Under the pieces are notes generated by a model that was given only the letters and a program-made list of their open reading frames with translations, was not told the origin of the DNA and did not search any database. Both the position numbers and the translations under genes were made by a program. Below are positions 5,071-9,669 of a DNA stretch of 9,669 nucleotides, piece by piece (position 1 is the stretch's first letter; each line of letters opens with the position of its first letter). The DNA is from Actinomycetes bacterium (GTDB lineage: Bacteria > Planctomycetota > Phycisphaerae > JAACET01), in the NCBI GenBank assembly GCA_030631725.1, contig DAOVKO010000063.1, positions 1 to 9,669 of the forward strand, read 5' to 3'.

Positions 5071-7041
5071 ATGCCTCCAACAGAACCCAACCAAGAAACT
5101 AGTGCTCCGCTGCCGGAGCCCAAGCGGCAGGGGATAGTCGCGTCGCGCTGGATATTCATCCGGGCAGTGCATCTGGGGATCTTTTTCTTCAGCCTGTTCG
5201 GGGCTTTCTTGTTGCGGTTCGATTTTTCCTGGAAGCCTGATCCGGATATGGGCAGACCAGACTGGTGGGGGCAGCATTTCTTCCCGGTGTTCTGGTTTAT
5301 CGTGGCGATGAAGTTTTTCGTTTTCCGCCACTATGGTTTGTACCGCGGATGGTGGCGGTACGTAGGGATGCGCGATCTGGTCGCGGCCCTTAAGGCTACC
5401 TGGGTGAGCACGGCCCTGTTTCTGGGCTTCGTGTACCTGATGCGAACATTAGGGGTGTACATGTTCGACAAGCCGCTGCTGCAGAACTGGCCGAGATCCA
5501 TATTTCTGCTGGATTTGATGCTGACTATCGGGATGGTTTGCGGGGTACGCATTCTGGTGCGATTCTATTACGAGGAATGGCGGCCAATTGCTAAAGAAGG
5601 GCTCAAACGGCTGCTGATCGTCGGGGCGGGCAGCGCCGGCGAAACCGTGCTGCGCCAGATCCGCCGAACACCGGTGGAACAATACGATGTGGTCGGCTTC
5701 GTCGATGACGACCCGACGAAAAGGCATCTACTCATCCATGGCGTACCAGTGCTGGGAGCGCTGTCGCGTCTGGCGACAATCTGCGAGCGATATATGGTTG
5801 AAGAGCTGCTGATCGCTATACCCGGGGCAGACCGGAGGCAAATGCGGCGTATTATAGAACAATGCCAGGCGACGAAACTGCGATTCCGCACGATTCCAGC
5901 GATGAGCGATCTGATTGACGGCAAAGTCACCATCTCGCAGATCCGCGACGTGGACATCGACGACCTGCTGGGCCGAGAACCGGTGTCGCTGGATACCGAG
6001 GCTATCGGCAAATTTCTCACCGGGCGTGTTGTACTGGTTACCGGGGCCGGAGGGAGCATCGGTTCGGAAATCTGCCGCCAGGTCCTACGTTTCTTGCCGT
6101 CGCGTATCGTAGCTATGGAACAGGCCGAAAACCCTCTCTTTTATGTGGAGTCGGAGATCAAGGAGCTTTTCCCCGATGCTCCCTGGTTTAGTTACATCTG
6201 CGACGTGTGCGATGCCGATCGGGTGGGTGATATTTTCCAACGTGAGAAGCCAGACGTGGTCTTCCACGCAGCGGCTCATAAGCATGTGCCCCTGATGGAG
6301 AACAATCCGGGCGAAGCAATCAAGAATAATGTGTTCGGCACACGTATTATTGCCGAAGCAGCCGTGAAATCCGGATGCCAAGCCTTTGTTATGATCTCCA
6401 CAGACAAGGCGGTTAATCCCACCAGCGTGATGGGGGCAAGTAAACGGGTCGCGGAGATGGTTATTCAGGAGTTGGGGACACGGTCGGCTACGAAGTTCGA
6501 GACGGTGCGTTTCGGTAACGTGCTGGGCTCAAACGGGTCGGTGGTTCCGGTTTTCCGGGAACAGATCCGCAAAGGTGGTCCAGTGACCGTTACCGACGAA
6601 CGGATGACACGCTACTTTATGACTATCCCCGAAGCGTCGCAGCTGGTTCTGCAGGCGGCAGCCATGGGCCAAGGGGCGGAGATATTTGTGCTGGATATGG
6701 GCGAGCCGGTCAAAATCGTTGATCTGGCCACAGAACTTATCAAGTTGTCAGGGCTACGGCCCAGAGTGGACATCGATATTACTTTCACCGGTATCCGTCC
6801 GGGCGAAAAGCTCTTTGAAGAATTGTCGACCAAGGGCGAAGATATGGTTGCCACTGAGCACGAGAAGATTTTCGTTTGGCAACACCGTCCCTGGGATCCC
6901 GAGGAATTAAGACGTACTATGAAGAAGCTCCAGGCCGTTGTACTCAGCGAGTCCAACGGGGAAATCGTGCGGGTGTTACAAGAGGCGGTACCGGAATTTC
7001 ACTCTGCCGGTGCGGCTGAATCGAGCAATGACCGCAGCTGA
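5071..7041 (+). CDS. Membrane NDP-sugar 4,6-dehydratase, CapD/WbpM/PglF family
   Basis: The full-length family plan is present in 656 residues. Four membrane helices lie at about residues 28-48, 65-88, 104-129 and 139-165. A first Rossmann-type domain has G185-A-G-S-A-G190. The catalytic extended-SDR domain has the NAD-binding TGAGGSIG at residues 324-331. The active site reads STDKAVNPTSVMGASK (443-458): M454 replaces the usual SDR tyrosine and K458 is kept, the Ser-Met-Lys arrangement known for this family. Family members act on UDP-N-acetylglucosamine, removing water from C4-C6 to give a 4-keto-6-deoxy sugar that feeds surface polysaccharides or protein glycans at the cytoplasmic membrane. 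The exact substrate and C5 stereochemistry cannot be read from sequence. The next gene starts 41 bp downstream with a strong ribosome binding site, so co-transcription is likely. No aminotransferase or glycosyltransferase is in the window to complete the pathway. Confidence 0.95.
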   Translation: MPPTEPNQETSAPLPEPKRQGIVASRWIFIRAVHLGIFFFSLFGAFLLRFDFSWKPDPDMGRPDWWGQHFFPVFWFIVAMKFFVFRHYGLYRGWWRYVGMRDLVAALKATWVSTALFLGFVYLMRTLGVYMFDKPLLQNWPRSIFLLDLMLTIGMVCGVRILVRFYYEEWRPIAKEGLKRLLIVGAGSAGETVLRQIRRTPVEQYDVVGFVDDDPTKRHLLIHGVPVLGALSRLATICERYMVEELLIAIPGADRRQMRRIIEQCQATKLRFRTIPAMSDLIDGKVTISQIRDVDIDDLLGREPVSLDTEAIGKFLTGRVVLVTGAGGSIGSEICRQVLRFLPSRIVAMEQAENPLFYVESEIKELFPDAPWFSYICDVCDADRVGDIFQREKPDVVFHAAAHKHVPLMENNPGEAIKNNVFGTRIIAEAAVKSGCQAFVMISTDKAVNPTSVMGASKRVAEMVIQELGTRSATKFETVRFGNVLGSNGSVVPVFREQIRKGGPVTVTDERMTRYFMTIPEASQLVLQAAAMGQGAEIFVLDMGEPVKIVDLATELIKLSGLRPRVDIDITFTGIRPGEKLFEELSTKGEDMVATEHEKIFVWQHRPWDPEELRRTMKKLQAVVLSESNGEIVRVLQEAVPEFHSAGAAESSNDRS

Positions 7042-7067
7042 TACGTGCGAAACAACTGACGACAACT

Positions 7068-7074
7068 AGAGGAG
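7068..7074 (+). promoter_or_regulatory. Ribosome binding site for a GTG start
   Basis: AGAGGAG stands eight bases before the GTG at 7083. It fixes that GTG as the start even though it is not ATG, because the encoded protein begins directly with the Rossmann strand KALVTGGAGFIG. Confidence 0.75.
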
Positions 7075-7082
7075 ACCAAGGT

Positions 7083-8054
7083 GTGAAGGCACTGGTAACC
7101 GGTGGGGCAGGATTCATTGGCTCGCACCTTTGCGAGGCCCTGCTTGAACGAGGCGATGACGTCGTGGCCCTTGACGACCTGTCCACAGGTCGGCTGGAGA
7201 ACATCAGTCACTTGATGGCGAAAGGTGGATTTCAATTCATCCAAGGATCAGCAGCGAATCAGGCCCTGGTAGACGAACTGGCCGAGCAATGCGATCCAAT
7301 CTATCACTTGGCTGCAGCTGTGGGGGTGGAACTAATCGTAAGCGAACCGGTCAAGACCATCCAGACCAACCTGCAGACCTGCCAAGCGGTTTTCTCCGCG
7401 GCGGCGCAGTTCGGGCGGTGCGTATTGCTGACTTCTTCCAGCGAGGTATACGGCAAAGGTAAAGCTGTGCCTTTTCACGAGGATGACGATACAAGGCTAG
7501 GACCGACCTCGCTGAGTCGTTGGTCGTATGCGGCCAGCAAAATCGTCAGCGAACATTTGGCCCTGGCTTACCATCAGCAACACCGGCTGCCAGCAATTAT
7601 CGTGCGACTGTTCAACACCGTGGGCCCCCGGCAAACAGGTAGATACGGGATGGTCATACCGCGCTTCATCCAGGCGGCACTCGATGGGGACGACCTCTGC
7701 GTCTACGGCTCGGGGCGACAGACCCGCTGCTTTGTGGACGTGGCCGACGTGGTGGAAGCCTTGCTGAAACTGCCGGCGGAAGGGCAAGCCATCGGGCAGG
7801 TATTCAATCTGGGCAGCGACGAGGAAGTGAGTATAAATCAACTTGCCAAAAAAGTAATCGCGGTCACGGGCAGCAAGTCACGGATCCAGCGAATGAGCTA
7901 CGAACAGGCATATGGAGTGGGTTTTGAGGATTTGTTGCGTCGCCGACCCAGCCTGGAAAAGATCAGAAAACTCATCGACTATCGGCCGCGGAGGTCGCTC
8001 GACGAGATTTTAGCTAGAACTGCCCGCCACTTCAAAGATGCCGGTCAAACTTAG
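7083..8054 (+). CDS. Sugar-nucleotide epimerase/decarboxylase, extended SDR family
   Basis: This 323-residue protein is a complete extended short-chain dehydrogenase. The NAD-binding TGGAGFIGSHL is at residues 6-16, D31 lies at the end of strand 2, and YHLAAAVGV follows. TSSSEVYG is at 117-124. The catalytic pair is in YAASK, with Y149 and K153. The substrate-side RLFNTVGPRQTGRYGMVIPR and CFVDVADVV come next, then the late RRRPS. Serine-glutamate in SSEVYG and the RRPS region resemble UDP-glucuronate decarboxylases (UXS and the C-terminal domain of ArnA). Many proteins with this signature are annotated only as UDP-glucose 4-epimerase-like. A cytoplasmic enzyme acting on a UDP-sugar is certain in outline; decarboxylation against epimerisation is open. 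The start is GTG with a strong ribosome binding site, and the gene almost certainly shares a transcript with the membrane dehydratase 41 bp upstream. Both would supply sugars to the same envelope glycan. Confidence 0.93.
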   Translation: MKALVTGGAGFIGSHLCEALLERGDDVVALDDLSTGRLENISHLMAKGGFQFIQGSAANQALVDELAEQCDPIYHLAAAVGVELIVSEPVKTIQTNLQTCQAVFSAAAQFGRCVLLTSSSEVYGKGKAVPFHEDDDTRLGPTSLSRWSYAASKIVSEHLALAYHQQHRLPAIIVRLFNTVGPRQTGRYGMVIPRFIQAALDGDDLCVYGSGRQTRCFVDVADVVEALLKLPAEGQAIGQVFNLGSDEEVSINQLAKKVIAVTGSKSRIQRMSYEQAYGVGFEDLLRRRPSLEKIRKLIDYRPRRSLDEILARTARHFKDAGQT

Positions 8055-8082
8055 AAGCTCTAAAAAACCTCTTCGTTGAGAG
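8051..8082 (+). repeat. Two small stem-loops at the 3' end of the epimerase gene
   Basis: TTAGA AGC TCTAA (8051-8063) overlaps the TAG stop at 8052-8054 and is followed by a run of A. CTCTT CGTT GAGAG (8069-8082, one T-G pair) follows. Neither has a U-tract on the + strand, so termination is not clear. They are the first two of a row of hairpins continuing to 8339. Confidence 0.35.
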
Positions 8083-8084
8083 CC

Positions 8085-8132
8085 TGGATTACCGCTAAGG
8101 CGGTGATAAGCCCGCTTTCGCGGGAATGACAG
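8085..8132. repeat. Intergenic palindromic element with two GC-rich hairpins
   Basis: ACCGC TAAG GCGGT (8091-8104) and CCCGC TTTC GCGGG (8111-8124) are perfect 5-bp hairpins with 4-base loops. They are framed by CTGGATT at 8085 and AATGACAG at 8125. The outer parts match a palindrome widely seen between genes in many bacterial genomes (CTGGATT, CCCGCTTTCGCGGG, AATGAC), here with a second hairpin inserted in its left half. I recognise the core from general knowledge, not from a search. Such elements are usually dispersed repeats and may act as transcription or mRNA-end structures. Confidence 0.55.
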
Positions 8133-8140
8133 TGTTCTGC

Positions 8141-8179
8141 CACGTCAGTCCCAAGTTTTGTTAGAATGCCCTAGAAGCA
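8141..8179 (+). repeat. Motif copy 2 with 10-bp internal period
   Basis: CACGTCAG, a nine-base spacer and TTGTTAGAATGCCCTAGA repeat the arrangement at 57-88. The half-sites TTAGAA and CTAGAA again start 10 bases apart (8161 and 8171). An outer inverted repeat GTCCCA (8148-8153) / TGGGAC (8199-8204) surrounds the block. TTGTTA could be read as a -35 box, with ATACGA 17 bases later as a poor -10 box. The FabZ-like gene starts about 190 bases downstream, so here the motif could lie in its promoter region. Confidence 0.45.
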
Positions 8180-8217
8180 AATACGAGAGTTTCCAAGATG
8201 GGACAACTAAGGGTGCA

Positions 8218-8339
8218 TCGGTCCGGCTGGGTGGAGGGCCTGGGCCGACGGGGTTGGGTTTTGTCTCTGAGCTTGACGGGGAAGCTCCCGGCGGATATCT
8301 TAAGCACAGGATATCCGAGCCTTGCTTTGTCGGAGCAAG
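8218..8339 (+). ncRNA. Possible structured leader RNA of the FabZ-like gene
   Basis: Four stem-loops follow one another almost without gaps. First, TCGGTCCGGC (8218-8227) pairs with GCC-T-GGGCCGA (8238-8248), ten pairs with one bulged T and one G-U. Second is GAGCTT / AAGCTC (8269-8274 / 8282-8287). Third is CGGATATC / GATATCCG (8292-8299 / 8310-8317), a perfect 8-base stem. Fourth is CTTGCT / AGCAAG (8321-8326 / 8334-8339). The last ends 30 bases before the ATG at 8370. Open reading frames crossing here have no recognisable protein character. The density suggests a structured 5' leader or small RNA, but a cluster of repetitive palindromes would look the same. It matches no riboswitch class I can name. 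The rest of the 315-base gap 8055-8369 holds only the elements listed separately. Confidence 0.35.
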
Positions 8340-8369
8340 TTTGTCAAATTTCATTCGGGGCTTTTAGAG

Positions 8370-8855
8370 ATGGCTTGTAAACCGATAATTGATTTAAAAG
8401 CGATTGATACCAACAAGGTTGTGGCCACCATTAAAGACATCCGCAAAGTGATTCCCCATCGTTACGAATTTGAAATGCTTTCGGGAATCCTATACGTCAA
8501 TTACGAGAAGCGAAGAATTGCAGCATACAAGGATGTAGGGGATAACGATTTCTGGGCCCGGGGGCACTTGCCGGGGCGGCCCATTATGCCCGGCGTACTG
8601 ATAGCCGAAGCCGCGGCGCAGATGACATGCTATCTGGCAATGAGCATATACGAAGACTGTCCGTTCATTGGTTTTGCCCGTTTGGACAGGGTTAGATTCC
8701 GTAAGCAGGTAGTACCGCCCTGCACGCTGATTCTCACGGGCGAGTTGGAAACCTTATCGAGTCGCCACGTGATCAGCAATTGTCAGGCCTATGTGGACTC
8801 CATACTGGTTTTCGAGGGTAAGATCACGGGGATGCGTTTGCCCAATCCCTTATAG
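8370..8855 (+). CDS. FabZ-like 3-hydroxyacyl-ACP dehydratase (hotdog fold)
   Basis: This 161-residue protein has the core of the FabZ family: IPHRYEF near residues 31-37, then the active-site stretch RGHLPGRPIMPGVLIAEAAA. H66 and E80 are 14 residues apart, exactly the spacing of the catalytic His and Glu in FabZ. Such enzymes remove water from 3-hydroxyacyl-ACP in fatty acid or lipid A acyl-chain synthesis in the cytoplasm, usually as oligomers. The usual LLVDR after HRYPF reads EMLSG here, so this may be a paralogue rather than the housekeeping FabZ; a role in polyketide-like or special lipid synthesis is possible. I chose the ATG at 8370 because family proteins begin near here. An upstream in-frame TTG at 8322 would fall inside a stem-loop. 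GGGG at 8357-8360 is a modest ribosome binding site. No acyl carrier protein or ketosynthase gene is nearby. It follows the structured gap and precedes the UvrC-like gene by 58 bp. Confidence 0.9.
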   Translation: MACKPIIDLKAIDTNKVVATIKDIRKVIPHRYEFEMLSGILYVNYEKRRIAAYKDVGDNDFWARGHLPGRPIMPGVLIAEAAAQMTCYLAMSIYEDCPFIGFARLDRVRFRKQVVPPCTLILTGELETLSSRHVISNCQAYVDSILVFEGKITGMRLPNPL

Positions 8856-8913
8856 ACAGGAGCTTGGGGAAGGTTTTGCGCAGTTAAACAAAGCAGTATA
8901 TTCAGCAAGTCTC

Positions 8914-9669
8914 ATGGATTTCGACGGTTCCATAGAAGTGCCGGCCGATCAAGAACTCCAGCAATGGACTCTGGGGCTGCCGGCCCGGGCGGGGGTTTAT
9001 TTGCTGTGGGGGCCCAAACGTGAAGCAATTCTGTTGGCGACTAGCGGTTCAGTGCGGGCGTCGGTGCGAAGGAAACTCGCTCGATCTGAAAGTGAGACTC
9101 TAAGCCGTCGAACAAAACTGGCCGAAATTACCAAAGGGGTGAGTTGGACGCAGGCTGATTCAAGCTTCGTGAGCTACTGGCAGTTTCACCAGTTGGCCAA
9201 GGCAATCTATCCGAGCAGCTATGGCAAGATGCTCGGTTGGTCGAATGCCTGGTGGATCAGGATTTGCTTATCGGAGCCTTTTGGACGATTACTAACTGGC
9301 CGCAAAATCAGCCCACCCGATCCGGACGAATATATAGGCCCGTTCGTTAATGGCAAGGCGGCCAAATACTTCGTCGACCTGGCTAGCGACATATATGGCT
9401 TGTGCCGCGATTACGAGATTTTACAACAGACCGCCACGGAGAAAGCAGCCCAGGCTTGCGCCTACGCCCAAATGGGCAAGTGCTGCGGCGCCTGCTTGGG
9501 CCGAGTATCAGCCAGCGAGTACCGGGGACTTTTGCTGGAGGCGGTCAAGCTGGCTGAGCCTAAGGAGCGACTCAGCCAGCGGCGTCGGTTAGAGGAGCAG
9601 ATGAGCCGGGCGGCGGCCAAACTGGACTTCGAATCGGCTGCGAAGAACAAGAAGCTCATAAAAAGATTA
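8914..9669 (+). CDS. UvrC-like protein with degenerate GIY-YIG domain, 3' partial
   Basis: The frame is open from the ATG at 8914 to the window end (252 codons seen). The N-terminus PARAGVYLLWG (residues 23-33) aligns with the first half of GIY-YIG (G27-V28-Y29), but the second half, normally Y-V/I-G, reads LAT (41-43). I also see no acidic residue where the catalytic Glu is expected (segment SYWQFHQLAK). YIGPFVNGKAA matches the UvrC YFGPF segment. C164, C182, C190 and C194 follow; the last three have the x7-x3 spacing of the UvrC 4Fe-4S ligands (C-x11-C-x7-C-x3-C in E. coli), within AYAQMGKCCGAC. Residues 220-252 (LEEQMSRAAAKLDFESAA) form a UVR domain, the UvrB-binding helical hairpin. UvrC normally makes the 3' cut with the GIY-YIG domain, so this homologue may lack that cut or serve another role. 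Any RNase H-like C-terminal nuclease lies beyond the window. No strong ribosome binding site is visible. Confidence 0.82.
   Translation, partial: MDFDGSIEVPADQELQQWTLGLPARAGVYLLWGPKREAILLATSGSVRASVRRKLARSESETLSRRTKLAEITKGVSWTQADSSFVSYWQFHQLAKAIYPSSYGKMLGWSNAWWIRICLSEPFGRLLTGRKISPPDPDEYIGPFVNGKAAKYFVDLASDIYGLCRDYEILQQTATEKAAQACAYAQMGKCCGACLGRVSASEYRGLLLEAVKLAEPKERLSQRRRLEEQMSRAAAKLDFESAAKNKKLIKRL

Noticed and set aside
8158..8380. Two overlapping open frames in the gap before the FabZ-like gene
   Set aside because: They start at TTG and ATG without good ribosome binding sites, have glycine- and proline-rich or shadow-like products, and lie over a series of inverted repeats.
1..9669. tRNA, rRNA, CRISPR arrays or phage genes
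   Set aside because: I saw no cloverleaf with a TTCRA arm, no regularly spaced repeat array, and no integrase, capsid or terminase sequence on either strand.

Overview
The window is a one-directional (+ strand) stretch of bacterial chromosome of moderate to high GC. Gene content and style suggest an environmental Gram-negative-type bacterium, perhaps Planctomycetota (Phycisphaerae-like): repeat-rich envelope proteins, a CapD-type membrane dehydratase, a FabZ-like dehydratase and a divergent UvrC homologue. No taxonomic marker gene is present, so that assignment is an inference of modest confidence.

Layout. (1) 93-4974: three proteins built on helical repeats. Two are short proteins with two N-terminal membrane helices and TPR-like repeats (93-1001 and 1723-2583), which look like diverged tandem paralogues. 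The third is a long exported protein with TPRs, a beta-rich middle and C-terminal HEAT-like repeats (2662-4974). (2) Between the two paralogues lies a strikingly AT-rich island (about 27% GC over 1081-1560 by hand count, against about 60% in the flanking genes). It carries one small membrane-anchored protein gene and is bracketed by a perfect 14-bp direct repeat, so it looks like a later insertion into a once tightly spaced gene pair. (3) 5071-8054: two sugar-nucleotide enzymes, a polytopic CapD/WbpM/PglF-type NDP-sugar 4,6-dehydratase and a soluble extended-SDR sugar-nucleotide epimerase/decarboxylase, 41 bp apart with a strong ribosome binding site; together they point to surface polysaccharide or glycan synthesis. 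(4) 8055-8369: a 315-base gap without a convincing gene but full of inverted repeats (at least eight stem-loops counting the one at the upstream stop codon) and holding the second copy of a repeated motif also found just before the first gene. (5) 8370-8855: a FabZ-like hotdog dehydratase with both catalytic residues. (6) 8914 to the window end: a UvrC-like protein, cut by the window edge, with a degraded GIY-YIG site but the four-cysteine Fe-S motif and a UVR domain.

Working together. The TPR/HEAT proteins and the sugar-nucleotide enzymes could form one envelope or exopolysaccharide locus, but this rests only on adjacency and shared direction. The FabZ-like and UvrC-like genes probably form a separate unit behind the structured gap. 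The observations most worth a second look are the direct-repeat-bracketed AT-rich island, the stem-loop-dense leader of the FabZ-like gene, the two-copy motif with 10-bp internal period, and the UvrC homologue with an apparently dead nuclease site.
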